Positions 9,453-17,831 of a DNA stretch of 55,769 bases are shown here, piece after piece; within the stretch, counting starts at the first letter, position 1, and every line of letters starts with the position of its first letter. The notes below the pieces were generated by a model. It was not told the DNA's origin, ran no database searches, and was given only the letters and a program-made list of their open reading frames with translations. The position numbers were made by a program, and so were the translations under genes. Location of the stretch: the NCBI RefSeq assembly GCF_025821665.1, contig NZ_JACKSJ010000020.1:1-55769 (forward strand), read 5' to 3'. The stretch comes from [Mycobacterium] manitobense (GTDB lineage: Bacteria > Actinomycetota > Actinomycetes > Mycobacteriales > Mycobacteriaceae).

Positions 9453-10352
9453 TCAGTCGAGCAGTACCGAGGTGACCTTCACCTCGTTGGTCGGCGCGCC
9501 GTCGTCGGCTCCGCGTTCTCCGGGAACGACGCCCGCGCCGGCGATCTTGTCGAGGGTGGCCAGACCGGTCTCGTCGATCTTGCCGAACACCGTGTAGTTC
9601 GGCGGCAACTGGGAGTCGCCGTAGACCAGGAAGAACTGGCTGCCGTTGGAACCCGGCGCGCCCGTGTTGGCCATCGCCAGGGTGCCGCGCGGGTAGACCA
9701 CCGGACTCTGCAGCGCCGGGTCGTCGGGCTGGAACTGGTTGGTCGGGTACTCGTTGTCGAAGCCGTAGCCCGGTCCGCCGGTGCCCTTGCCGGTCGGATC
9801 GCCGCACTGCAGCACCTTGAGGCCTTCGCTGGCGGTCAGCCGGTGGCACACCGTGTCGTTGAAGTAGCCCTGCTGCGCAAGACTGGCGAAGCTGTTGACG
9901 GTGCACGGCGCCTTGGCGTTGTCGAGCACCAGGCCGAGGTTGCCTTGATTGGTGGTCATGCTGACGCTGACCTCCGCCGGGTCGGTGGGCACCTCACCTG
10001 CGCGCGGCGGGTTGACCTTCTTGCTCGCCGGCTCCTGGGTGACCGGGTACTCGCAGCTCGAGCCCAGCCCGGCGGGTGCGGCGAACGGCGGCAGCTGGGG
10101 CAGGCCCTCTGCCGACGGCGCCGGTGCGGCCGAGGTGGTGGAGCTGCTCGGGGCGGCCGAGGCGGTGTCTGCGTCCGAGTCGTCCTTCAGGAAGAGGAAG
10201 CCGAAGACCGCGGCGCCGACGACGACCAGGACGCCGACCACCGCTCCGATGATCATGAGCTGACGGCGCCTGCGCTCCTGTTGTGCCCGCCGCTCCAGCT
10301 GTCGCTCGAGCTTGCGCTTGGCCGCTGCACGTCGTTGTTCGTTGGTGGGCAC
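9453..10352 (-). CDS. ppiB: Membrane-anchored cyclophilin-type peptidyl-prolyl isomerase PpiB
   Basis: This 299-residue cyclophilin has a strongly basic cytoplasmic N-terminus of about 30 residues, one membrane helix (about 33-54), a Ser/Ala/Pro-rich linker and an extracytoplasmic isomerase domain. VCHRLT, LQCGDPTGKGTGGPGYGFDNEYP, ANTGAPGSNGSQFFLVY and NYTVFGKI are visible. It matches mycobacterial PpiB (Rv2582 type), which likewise sits next to the MBL hydrolase and hisS. GAAGGGA precedes the GTG start. The downstream gene is a second cyclophilin with the same isomerase core but a two-helix anchor, so the pair arose by tandem duplication with anchor exchange. Confidence 0.93.
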   Translation of the reverse strand: MPTNEQRRAAAKRKLERQLERRAQQERRRRQLMIIGAVVGVLVVVGAAVFGFLFLKDDSDADTASAAPSSSTTSAAPAPSAEGLPQLPPFAAPAGLGSSCEYPVTQEPASKKVNPPRAGEVPTDPAEVSVSMTTNQGNLGLVLDNAKAPCTVNSFASLAQQGYFNDTVCHRLTASEGLKVLQCGDPTGKGTGGPGYGFDNEYPTNQFQPDDPALQSPVVYPRGTLAMANTGAPGSNGSQFFLVYGDSQLPPNYTVFGKIDETGLATLDKIAGAGVVPGERGADDGAPTNEVKVTSVLLD

Positions 10353-10483
10353 CGCCGGTAGTCCCTTCTCGCATCCGCCCGCTGTCGCGTCCGGTCGGCA
10401 CCGAGTGTGCCAAAGCGAGCTGAGTGCGCGGTGAACGACCCACGGGATCGGCGTGCGCGATCGGGCATGGGAAACTCGTGGTC

Positions 10484-11152
10484 GTGTTGATCACCGGTTT
10501 CCCCGCGGGCATGTTGCAGTGCAACTGCTACGTGCTGGCCCCGCGGCCGGGATCGGACGCGGTGATCGTCGACCCGGGCCAGCGGGCGTTCGGCCCGTTG
10601 CGCCGCATCCTCGACGAACACCGCCTCACCCCGGCGGCGGTGCTGCTGACCCACGGCCACATCGACCACATCTGGTCGGCGCAGAAGGTCGCCGACATGT
10701 ACGGCTGCCCGGCCTTCATCCATCCCGAGGACCGGTACATGCTGACCGACCCGGTGAAGGACTTCACCTCCGGCTTCCTCGGCGGTCTGGGCCGGATGGC
10801 GTTCGGCGCCGTGTTCCGCGAACCGCGGCAGGTGATCGAACTCGACGCCGACGGCGAGAAGCTCGACCTCGGCGACATGGTGGTGACCGTCGACCACACC
10901 CCGGGCCACACCCGGGGTTCGGTGGTGTTCCGGGTCGAGGGCGACGCCACCGAGGTGGCGCTCACCGGCGACACCCTGTTCCGCCGGTCGGTGGGCCGCA
11001 CCGACCTGCCCGGCGGCAGTGGCCGCGACCTGCTGGGCTCGATCCTGACCAAACTGTTGGTGCTCGACGACGCCACCGTGGTACTGCCGGGCCACGGCGA
11101 GAAGTCCACGATCGGCGACGAGCGCCGCACCAACCCGTTCCTCAGAGGCTGA
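10484..11152 (+). CDS. MBL-fold metallo-hydrolase (glyoxalase II-like)
   Basis: This cytoplasmic metallo-beta-lactamase-fold hydrolase has a complete metal site. It carries THGHIDHIW (HxHxDH), [16 protein letters not shown] and a C-terminal LPGHGEKST. The fold and the order of these motifs resemble glyoxalase II thioesterases. The mycobacterial orthologue (Rv2581c type) is annotated that way, but its substrate is not established from sequence. The family normally begins at the residues LITGFPAG, so I place the start at the GTG at 10484. A GTG at 10478 is an alternative. An in-frame codon at 10424 would add 20 residues that look like non-coding sequence. hisS begins four bases after its stop. 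Confidence 0.9.
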   Translation: MLITGFPAGMLQCNCYVLAPRPGSDAVIVDPGQRAFGPLRRILDEHRLTPAAVLLTHGHIDHIWSAQKVADMYGCPAFIHPEDRYMLTDPVKDFTSGFLGGLGRMAFGAVFREPRQVIELDADGEKLDLGDMVVTVDHTPGHTRGSVVFRVEGDATEVALTGDTLFRRSVGRTDLPGGSGRDLLGSILTKLLVLDDATVVLPGHGEKSTIGDERRTNPFLRG

Positions 11153-11156
11153 CAAC

Positions 11157-12425
11157 GTGACGGATCCGTCTGCTTTCCAGGCGCCCAAGGGCGTCCCGGA
11201 CTACCTGCCGCCCGAGTCGGCGGGGTTCGTCGCCGTGCGCGACGGCCTGCTCGCGACGGCGCGGCGCGCCGGATACGGCGACGTGGAGCTGCCGATCTTC
11301 GAGGACACCGCGCTGTTCGCCCGCGGCGTGGGGGAGTCGACCGACGTGGTGTCCAAGGAGATGTACACCTTCGCCGACCGCGGCGACCGGTCGGTGACGC
11401 TGCGGCCCGAAGGCACCGCCGGCGTCATCCGGGCGGTCATCCAGCACCGGCTCGACCGCGGCGCGCTGCCGGTGAAGCTGTGTTACTCGGGGCCGTTCTT
11501 CCGGTACGAGCGCCCGCAGGCGGGCCGGTACCGGCAGCTGCAGCAGGTCGGCGTGGAGGCCATCGGCGTCGACGACCCCGCGCTGGACGCCGAGGTGATC
11601 GCGATCGCCGACACCGGCTTCCGGTCGCTGGGCCTCGACGGCTTCCGGCTCGAGCTGACCTCGCTGGGCGACGACACCTGCCGTCCGCAGTACCGCCAGC
11701 TGCTGCAGGAGTTCCTGTTCGAGCTCGACCTCGACGAGGAGACCAGGCGCCGCGCCGAGATCAACCCGCTGCGGGTGCTCGACGACAAGCGGCCGCACGT
11801 CCGGGAGATGACGGCCGACGCGCCGGTGATGCTCGACCACCTCTCCGAGAGCGCCAGGCAGCACTTCGAGACCGTGCAGACCCACCTGCAGGCACTCGGC
11901 GTGCCGTATGTGGTCAACCCGCGGATGGTGCGCGGTCTGGACTACTACACCAAGACCACGTTCGAGTTCGTGCACGACGGGCTCGGCGCCCAGTCGGGGA
12001 TCGGCGGCGGCGGGCGCTACGACGGCCTGATGCGCCGGCTCGGCGGGCAGGACGTGTCCGGGATCGGCTTCGGGCTCGGGGTGGACCGCACGCTGCTGGC
12101 GCTGCAGGCCGAGGGCAGGCAGGTCGGACGGGCACGGGCGGTCGACGTGTTCGGAGTGCCGCTGGGGGAGCGGGCCAAACTCCGGCTCGCTGTGCTGGCC
12201 GCCGAACTGCGCGGCGCCGGGGTGAGCGTCGACCTGGCCTACGGCGACCGCGGGCTCAAGGGCGCGCTGCGCGCCGCCGACCGGTCGGGTGCGGTGCTCG
12301 CGCTGGTCGCCGGTGACCGGGACATCGATGCGGGCACCGTCGGCGTCAAGGACCTCGGCACCGGTGCGCAGGTCGACGTGCAGCTCGACGCCGTGGTCGC
12401 CGACGTCCTGACCCGCCTGGGCTGA
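11157..12425 (+). CDS. hisS: Histidyl-tRNA synthetase
   Basis: HisRS charges tRNA-His. The 422-residue class II synthetase shows motif 1 around [21 protein letters not shown], motif 2 around [22 protein letters not shown], and the histidine-specific [13 protein letters not shown]. Motif 3 lies at [15 protein letters not shown], and a C-terminal anticodon-binding domain follows. The GTG start is preceded by AGAGG in the end of the MBL gene, four bases after its stop, so the two are probably co-transcribed. Length and layout are normal. Confidence 0.97.
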   Translation: MTDPSAFQAPKGVPDYLPPESAGFVAVRDGLLATARRAGYGDVELPIFEDTALFARGVGESTDVVSKEMYTFADRGDRSVTLRPEGTAGVIRAVIQHRLDRGALPVKLCYSGPFFRYERPQAGRYRQLQQVGVEAIGVDDPALDAEVIAIADTGFRSLGLDGFRLELTSLGDDTCRPQYRQLLQEFLFELDLDEETRRRAEINPLRVLDDKRPHVREMTADAPVMLDHLSESARQHFETVQTHLQALGVPYVVNPRMVRGLDYYTKTTFEFVHDGLGAQSGIGGGGRYDGLMRRLGGQDVSGIGFGLGVDRTLLALQAEGRQVGRARAVDVFGVPLGERAKLRLAVLAAELRGAGVSVDLAYGDRGLKGALRAADRSGAVLALVAGDRDIDAGTVGVKDLGTGAQVDVQLDAVVADVLTRLG

Positions 12426-12455
12426 CCTACTCGTCGACCGCACACTCGGTGGACG

Positions 12456-13094
12456 TCACTGCCCGCCGGAGGTGGCGGCACCGATGTCGAGTGACTCACC
12501 GTCCTCGCCGCCCGCCTCCACGACGGGATCGTCGCGGTCGTCGAACTCCAGGCGCAGTGCCCGCGACATGATCGCGTGCATGACGTACATCGTCGTCGTG
12601 TAGCTGAACTCGAGGATCTCCTGGTCGGTGAACACCTCGCGCAGTTGTGCGAACAGCGTCTCGGGGACCCGGCCCTGCTGTCCGGCAAGGCAATCGGTGT
12701 AGGCCAGCAGCAGCCGCTCGGTGTGGTCGTAGCAGTCGGCGGTCTGCCAGGACGGGATGGCGGCGATCTTCTCCTCGGACAGCCCCGCCGACCGGCAGGC
12801 CTTGCAGTGCTGGGAGAAGACGAATTGGCTGCCCACCACCCAGCCGGCCCGGATCTGACCGAGCTCGCGGTGGTCGGCGCGGATGCTGACCTCTTCGCGG
12901 TACAGCCGGAACCCGCGCACGGCGTGCCGCAGGGCGGCGGGGGACTGGGCGAACACCGTCCACCAGTCGCCGGTGGTGCCGCCGACGGTGCCGGGTTCGG
13001 CCACCGGGTCGCGGTCGCCGAACATGAAGTCGTACATGTTCAGCGTGAACTGGTCGCGGACCTCCGCGCGTGGAACCTGTTTCAAGCGGGGCAT
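12456..13094 (-). CDS. Carboxymuconolactone decarboxylase (AhpD-like) family protein
   Basis: The 212-residue, mostly helical protein has a CMD/AhpD core. A HCKAC motif (CxxC, near residue 96) lies in the context of QFVFSQHCKACRSAGLSEEKI, which resembles AhpD-type peroxidase partners rather than true decarboxylases. The tail after about residue 180 is acidic and variable. The ATG is supported by GAAAGGA eight bases upstream. It overlaps the short TetR-like remnant upstream by 13 bases and faces hisS convergently. The substrate is unknown; a thiol-redox or peroxide-related role is a family-level inference. Confidence 0.8.
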   Translation of the reverse strand: MPRLKQVPRAEVRDQFTLNMYDFMFGDRDPVAEPGTVGGTTGDWWTVFAQSPAALRHAVRGFRLYREEVSIRADHRELGQIRAGWVVGSQFVFSQHCKACRSAGLSEEKIAAIPSWQTADCYDHTERLLLAYTDCLAGQQGRVPETLFAQLREVFTDQEILEFSYTTTMYVMHAIMSRALRLEFDDRDDPVVEAGGEDGESLDIGAATSGGQ

Positions 13095-13321
13095 TCTGGC
13101 GTCCTTTCAGCGGTCGAGGTCCCCGAGGCGATGCCCTGGTCGATGATCGCCAGCAGCGTCTTGGCGTACGCGTCGGCGTTGGCGATGATGCGCTCGGCCT
13201 CGGGGATGACCGCGATGTGCTGGCTCTCGCTGAACAACAGGGACAGTTCGGGAAAGTTCTGCAGATCGGCGACGTATGCGCCGAGCGCCCGGCGCAGCTT
13301 CTCGTCGTCGGGCGTTGTCAC
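13082..13321 (-). pseudogene. TetR-family C-terminal domain remnant (no helix-turn-helix)
   Basis: A 79-codon frame starts at GTG 13321. It encodes an amphipathic helical sequence, including LRRALGAYVADLQNFPELS and ADAYAKTLLAIIDQGIASG, that looks like the ligand-binding half of a TetR regulator. The typical end, (L/I)I..GI..G, is present. No helix-turn-helix is found in any frame between it and the divergent gene at 13483, and the ribosome site is weak. I read it as a decayed regulator, or a short DNA-binding-free derivative, upstream of the CMD gene. A functional small protein cannot be excluded. Confidence 0.45.
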
Positions 13322-13482
13322 TCTCGGGGCGTGCGGCTGGAATTCTCGGGCCTCCGTCCTGGCCGGGTCGTCGCGTTGCCAAGGTACGCCGGAACAACCT
13401 GAGCTGACGCCCCGTTCGCGAGAATCTTCCACCCGCACCGGCCGTCGCGGTAGGGTCCGTTCACCGACCCGCCGGAGGTGCC

Positions 13483-14469
13483 ATGTCGCTGATCGCGCTC
13501 GAGGAGCACTACGCGTGGGACCCGGCCAGCGCCGGCAACGTGGTGGACACCTGGCTGCAGACTCACGACAGCGTGGCCCACGACAGGCTGTACGACCGTG
13601 GCCCACTGCGGCTGGAGCAGATGGACGCCGCGGGCATCGACTTCCAGATCCTGTCCCTGTTCGATCCGGGCGTCCAGCAGGAGGACGACGTCGCGCGCGC
13701 CGTCGAGTTGGCGCGCCTGGCGAACGACGACCTGGCCGGCACGGTGCGTGAAAACCCGGATCGCTTCGGTGGTTTCGCCACCCTTGCGACGCAGGATCCC
13801 CGCGCCGCGGCCGATGAGCTTCGGCGATCCGTGGTCGATCTGGGGCTCGTCGGTGCCCTGGTCAACGGGCACAGTCGCGGGCGGTATCTCGACGATCCCG
13901 CCTACGAGGACCTCTTCGGCGAGGCCGAGGCGCTGGGGGTGCCGATCTACCTGCACCCCACCACGCCGCACCGGGCGGTGATGGACGCCTGGTTCGCTCC
14001 CTACGTCGACGCCGGGCTGCACCTCGCATCGTGGGGCTTCGCCGTCGAGACTGGAACACACCTGCTGCGGCTGATCTATTCGGGTCTGTTCGACAGGTTC
14101 CCAGGGCTGCAGATGATCATCGGCCACCTCGGGGAGATGCTGCCGTTCGCCGCGTACCGCACCGACCGCTACTACGGGCTCGGCGGCTCGGACTCAGCTC
14201 GCCGGCTTCAGCACCTGCCGTCGGAGTACCTGCGCCGCAACGTCTTCGTGACGACCAGCGGCAACTTCTGTCCTTCGGCGTTCGCGTGCACGCTGGAGGT
14301 GATGGGTGCCGACCGGGTGATGTTCTCGGTCGACTACCCGATGGACGACAACCGTGCCGGGGCCGAGTTCCTCGCCGCGTTCCCGATGGACGACGCCACT
14401 CGGCGCAAGGTCAGTTGCGGAAATGCGTTGCGGCTCTTCGGTTCCCGACTGCCCACACGGCTGGGCTGA
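13483..14469 (+). CDS. Amidohydrolase-2 family protein (ACMSD / gamma-resorcylate decarboxylase-like)
   Basis: This 328-residue TIM-barrel metal-dependent hydrolase or decarboxylase opens with ALEEHY (metal-binding Glu and His near residues 7-10). It has YLHPTTPHR, the barrel motif IIGHLGEMLPF and a late SVDYPMDDN carrying the catalytic Asp. The pattern matches the amidohydrolase-2 group, which includes decarboxylases of hydroxybenzoates such as gamma-resorcylate. The real substrate is unknown. GGAGG precedes the ATG, and a TAGGGT hexamer about 30 bases upstream could be its -10 box. It diverges from the TetR-like remnant and converges on the Tat MBL gene. Confidence 0.85.
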   Translation: MSLIALEEHYAWDPASAGNVVDTWLQTHDSVAHDRLYDRGPLRLEQMDAAGIDFQILSLFDPGVQQEDDVARAVELARLANDDLAGTVRENPDRFGGFATLATQDPRAAADELRRSVVDLGLVGALVNGHSRGRYLDDPAYEDLFGEAEALGVPIYLHPTTPHRAVMDAWFAPYVDAGLHLASWGFAVETGTHLLRLIYSGLFDRFPGLQMIIGHLGEMLPFAAYRTDRYYGLGGSDSARRLQHLPSEYLRRNVFVTTSGNFCPSAFACTLEVMGADRVMFSVDYPMDDNRAGAEFLAAFPMDDATRRKVSCGNALRLFGSRLPTRLG

Positions 14470-15573
14470 TCACAGCGCGAACACCTGGCCGTCCCTGGCG
14501 ACGGTGACTGGACCCGTGTAGTGCTTGCCGATCGCCGCGAGCCACTGCGAATCGGGCAGATCGGTCGGGGAGTAGTGGCTCAGGACGAGGTGTCGGGCGT
14601 TCGCCGCGGCTGCGACCTCACCGACCTGCTCGGCGGAGGTGTGGGACCGCACGAGGTAATCCGGCGGAAACCTGTCGTGGTAGTACGCGTCGTCGAGGCT
14701 GAATTGTGCCTCGTGCACCAGGATGTCGGTATCACGGGCCAGTTCCACCAGGTTGTCGGACTTGGTGGTGTCACCGGAGAACGTGACGGAGACGGGCATC
14801 TTCGTCATGTCGAAGCGAAAGCCGAACGCCGGGTACACGTCGTAGTGCGAGACCAGCGTCGCGGTGACGGTCACGTTGTGGTCGGACATGACGGGGAAGG
14901 GCGCCGTTCTGGGTGACCTGTCGGTGTGACTGGAGCCCGGTGGCACCGCGATCTCGTGCACCTCGATCAGGTCTTCGATGTCGACGGTGCCCATGTCGCG
15001 GATGAAGATGTTGCTGGTGTAGGCGTAGGCCTGCAGGAGCGCCCGGCTCGTCGCCGCCAGACCCGGCGTGGGGTCGGCGGGGTTGACGGTGGCCGGCTGC
15101 GGGTCACCGACCTCGCTGGGCGGCAGGCCGCCCGCCGGCCCGGGTCCGTAGACGCGCACCGCCGCCTTGCCTTTGGCGGCGGTGTATCCGCCGGAGAGGA
15201 AGAAGCTGTAGTAGTCGACGATGTGGTCGGTGTGCAGGTGGGTGATGAACATGCTCTGCAGGTCGTCGAATCGGAAGCCCGCGTTGGTGAAGGCGTTCAG
15301 TGAGCCCAGTCCGCAGTCGATCTGGTAGACGTCGGATCCGATCTTCAGTGCCGACGAGACGCCGGTCTTGTGCGGGACGGGTGGTGGCCCCGCTTGCACA
15401 CCCAGTGTGACGAGGGCGTTCTCGGGCAGCGTCTGAGCCAGTGGCGGCGCTGCCGAACCGAGGCCCGCCGAGCCGACGGCGGCACCGCCGATGACCGCCG
15501 ACATCGACGCCGTGATCATGGCGCGGCGTGACAGCGCGGACAGTGGCTCCGAGCACCCGCAACCGTCGGCCAT
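14470..15573 (-). CDS. Tat-exported MBL-fold metallo-hydrolase
   Basis: The 367-residue protein has a twin-arginine signal (SRRAMITAS near residue 15, then a hydrophobic AVIGGAAVGSAGLGSA run). The metal-binding motif THLHTDHI lies at about residue 110. Further metal ligands are at LVSHYDVYP, FSGDTT and LSHYSP. The layout resembles ribonuclease Z/arylsulfatase-type MBL proteins. Being exported folded, it probably hydrolyses an extracytoplasmic ester or sulfate, but the substrate cannot be read from the sequence. The stop is adjacent to the convergent amidohydrolase stop. Confidence 0.85.
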   Translation of the reverse strand: MADGCGCSEPLSALSRRAMITASMSAVIGGAAVGSAGLGSAAPPLAQTLPENALVTLGVQAGPPPVPHKTGVSSALKIGSDVYQIDCGLGSLNAFTNAGFRFDDLQSMFITHLHTDHIVDYYSFFLSGGYTAAKGKAAVRVYGPGPAGGLPPSEVGDPQPATVNPADPTPGLAATSRALLQAYAYTSNIFIRDMGTVDIEDLIEVHEIAVPPGSSHTDRSPRTAPFPVMSDHNVTVTATLVSHYDVYPAFGFRFDMTKMPVSVTFSGDTTKSDNLVELARDTDILVHEAQFSLDDAYYHDRFPPDYLVRSHTSAEQVGEVAAAANARHLVLSHYSPTDLPDSQWLAAIGKHYTGPVTVARDGQVFAL

Positions 15574-15643
15574 GAGCGTGATGCTAGGTCACAGCCGGGC
15601 GGCCGTGACCCGAACGTCGACAGTCGCGACCGTCGACAAGCGT

Positions 15644-16183
15644 TCACCGCTCGGTGTGCACGAGGGCCGTCAGCACCCCGTCGAGCTTGCCGACACTGTT
15701 GAACGGCGTGCCGCGCAGCAGATCCCGTGCACCGCCGGGAGTGACCGCCACAAGCTTCGACGCGCTCGACGTCATCTGCATCCTGCGTTCGAAGCGGACC
15801 TGGTCGAGCGGTGCGACGACTTCGCCGTCCGGGTCGAGGTACACCCGGTGTCTGCGGTCGAACACGGCCACCGGTCGCATCGTGCTCAGCGGCATCGACC
15901 GGGCCCGCTGGATGGATGCGTTGATCCAGTTCATCACCAGCAGCGACGCCACGCCGATGGCGAAGAAGACGCCGCCGATCACCAACGACCGAAGCGAGAT
16001 CGTGCCCGTGACGGCCGAGAACAGCGAGACGACGCCGAAACCGCCGAAGACCAGGCTGAAGATCGTCAGGAGCAGCACCATCACCTCGGGTGGGGTGCGG
16101 CCACGGTCGATCACCAGCACCTTCGGGCCGTCCTCCGCGACCACGAATCTGCCGGCATCCGCGAGCACTGATGGTTCGGTCAC
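15644..16183 (-). CDS. Hypothetical membrane protein with two central helices
   Basis: I do not recognise this 179-residue protein. It has a cytoplasmic N-terminal 30 residues, two membrane helices (about 34-60 and 66-86), and a soluble C-terminal part with VAVFDRRHRVYLDPDGEVVAPLDQ. The C-terminal part looks like the small beta domain seen in PH-like or photosystem-assembly-type membrane proteins. The start is GTG. The 122 bases between it and urtE hold no recognisable gene. Confidence 0.7.
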   Translation of the reverse strand: MTEPSVLADAGRFVVAEDGPKVLVIDRGRTPPEVMVLLLTIFSLVFGGFGVVSLFSAVTGTISLRSLVIGGVFFAIGVASLLVMNWINASIQRARSMPLSTMRPVAVFDRRHRVYLDPDGEVVAPLDQVRFERRMQMTSSASKLVAVTPGGARDLLRGTPFNSVGKLDGVLTALVHTER

Positions 16184-16305
16184 GCGGAGAGTGTGCCCGC
16201 TCGACGGGCATGATCGTGCGCGGATGCCCGGATTTCGCGCGTGTCGTCCGACAAACGCCCCCCAAGCGGGGAGGTGTCCCCGGCACGCTCGCGGGTAAAC
16301 CCGAG

Positions 16306-16998
16306 CTAGATGGCCATCGCGGCGCGTACGTCGGCCTCCGATGCCGATCCGCCGGTGCCGCTCGACGTGACCCGGCCGGCCTCCACGATGTAGTAGCGCT
16401 GCGACGACTCGAGGGCGAAACCGATGTGCTGCTCGACCAGCAGCACGCCGAGATCGCCGCGCCCGGTAAGCGCGGTGATCGCCGCCTCGATCTCGGCCAC
16501 CACCGACGGCTGGATACCCTCGGTCGGCTCGTCGAGGATGAGGCAGGTGGGTGACGTGATGAGAGCACGAGCGATCGCCAACTGCTGACGCTGCCCACCG
16601 GACAGCAGACCCGCCCGCCGGGTCAGCAGTTCTCTCAGCGCGGGGAACAGGTCGAGTTGCTCGTCGATCAGTTGCCTGCCGTTCTTGCGCCCGTCCGCGA
16701 CTACCTGGAGGTTTTCCGCCGTCGTCAGCTGCCCGAACGACTGCTGACCCTGCGGCACGTAGGCCAGCCCACGCGCGACCCGCGCGCTCGGCCGCAGCTT
16801 GGTGATGTCCTCACCGTTGAACACCACCTTGCCCGCCGTGCATTTCAGCAGCCCGACCACGGCGCGCAGCAGCGTCGTCTTGCCTGCACCGTTGTGGCCC
16901 ATGACCGCGGCGACCCCGTCGGACGGCACCTCCAGGCTGACACCGTGGATGACCTCCGACCGGCCGTACCCGGTGCGGACGTCGATGAGTTCGAGCAT
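16306..16998 (-). CDS. urtE: Urea ABC transporter, ATP-binding subunit UrtE
   Basis: UrtE is one of two ATPases that power high-affinity urea import. The 230-residue protein has Walker A GHNGAGKTT, the Q-loop region AYVPQGQQSFGQLTTAENL typical of UrtE, the signature LSGGQRQQLAIA and Walker B LILDEPTEG. The Walker B segment continues IQPS, as in UrtE and LivF proteins. Its ATG shares one base with the urtD stop (TGATG), showing translational coupling. It is last in the urtABCDE operon. Confidence 0.94.
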   Translation of the reverse strand: MLELIDVRTGYGRSEVIHGVSLEVPSDGVAAVMGHNGAGKTTLLRAVVGLLKCTAGKVVFNGEDITKLRPSARVARGLAYVPQGQQSFGQLTTAENLQVVADGRKNGRQLIDEQLDLFPALRELLTRRAGLLSGGQRQQLAIARALITSPTCLILDEPTEGIQPSVVAEIEAAITALTGRGDLGVLLVEQHIGFALESSQRYYIVEAGRVTSSGTGGSASEADVRAAMAI

Positions 16999-17831
16999 CA
17001 GTCGCCAACTTCCTCGATCAGTTCGTCCGGTATGCCCTCGGCGCCCGCCGCGGCGGTGCCGAGGTACACCTCCTGGACCTTGGGGTTGGCCTGGACCTCG
17101 GCCACCGAGCCCTCGGCGATCACCTGGCCACGCGCCAGCACCGTCACCGAGGTGGCGAAGGCACGCATGAAGTCCATGTCGTGCTCGACGACCACCACGG
17201 TGCGTTCACCGCCGATGCGGCGCAGCAGGTTTCCGGTCTCCTCGCGCTCCTCGGTGCTCATCCCGGCGACCGGCTCGTCGAGCAGCAGCACGTCGGCGTT
17301 CTGCACGAGCAGCATGCCGATCTCCAGCCACTGCTTCTGTCCGTGGGCCAGCACCCCGGCCGGCTTGCCCGCCAGGTCGGCCAGGCCGATGGTCTCCAGG
17401 GCCTCCTCGATGGCCGGCAGAACGCCGGACCGCCGGCGCAGCAGCGTCCACGGTGAGCGGCCCGCGCCCGCCGCGATGTCCAGGTTCTGCAGCACCGTGA
17501 GCTGTTCGAACACGCTGGCCGTCTGGAAGGTTCTCCCGACCCCCCGCCTGGCGATCTGGTGCACCTTCTTGCCGAGCAGTTCCACCCCCGACTTGTTCAC
17601 CGAACCCGAGGCGGCCACCAGGCCGGTGATGGCGTCGATCACCGTGGTCTTCCCGGCGCCGTTGGGCCCGATCAGAAATCGCAGGTCGCCTTGGAACAAT
17701 GTCAGGTCGACGTCGCTGACCGCCTTGAACCCGTCGAAATCAACTGTCAGTCCACGCACTTCGAGGTATTCGGTGCCCATGCCGACGTTTCCGCCCGCCA
17801 CCGGCTGCGACTGTGCCTGCGCGGTGGTCAT
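16998..17831 (-). CDS. urtD: Urea ABC transporter, ATP-binding subunit UrtD
   Basis: UrtD is the second ATPase of the urea importer, 277 residues. It has Walker A GPNGAGKTT, a signature of the LivG/UrtD kind, AHGQKQWLEIGM, and Walker B LLLDEPVAGMS. The real ATG is at 17831, where it overlaps the urtC stop by four bases (ATGA). The frame stays open further upstream, but that part is the shadow of urtC. The first 20 residues are a Gln/Ala-rich extension. Confidence 0.94.
   Translation of the reverse strand: MTTAQAQSQPVAGGNVGMGTEYLEVRGLTVDFDGFKAVSDVDLTLFQGDLRFLIGPNGAGKTTVIDAITGLVAASGSVNKSGVELLGKKVHQIARRGVGRTFQTASVFEQLTVLQNLDIAAGAGRSPWTLLRRRSGVLPAIEEALETIGLADLAGKPAGVLAHGQKQWLEIGMLLVQNADVLLLDEPVAGMSTEEREETGNLLRRIGGERTVVVVEHDMDFMRAFATSVTVLARGQVIAEGSVAEVQANPKVQEVYLGTAAAGAEGIPDELIEEVGD

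Noticed and set aside
10424..10483. 20-residue N-terminal extension of the MBL hydrolase
   Set aside because: The extension is unlike other family members, which begin at LITGFPAG; nearer GTG codons exist.
16184..16305. Possible terminator between urtE and the small membrane-protein gene
   Set aside because: A CCCC/GGGG pairing near 16260-16272 is short and not followed by a T-run; too weak to report.
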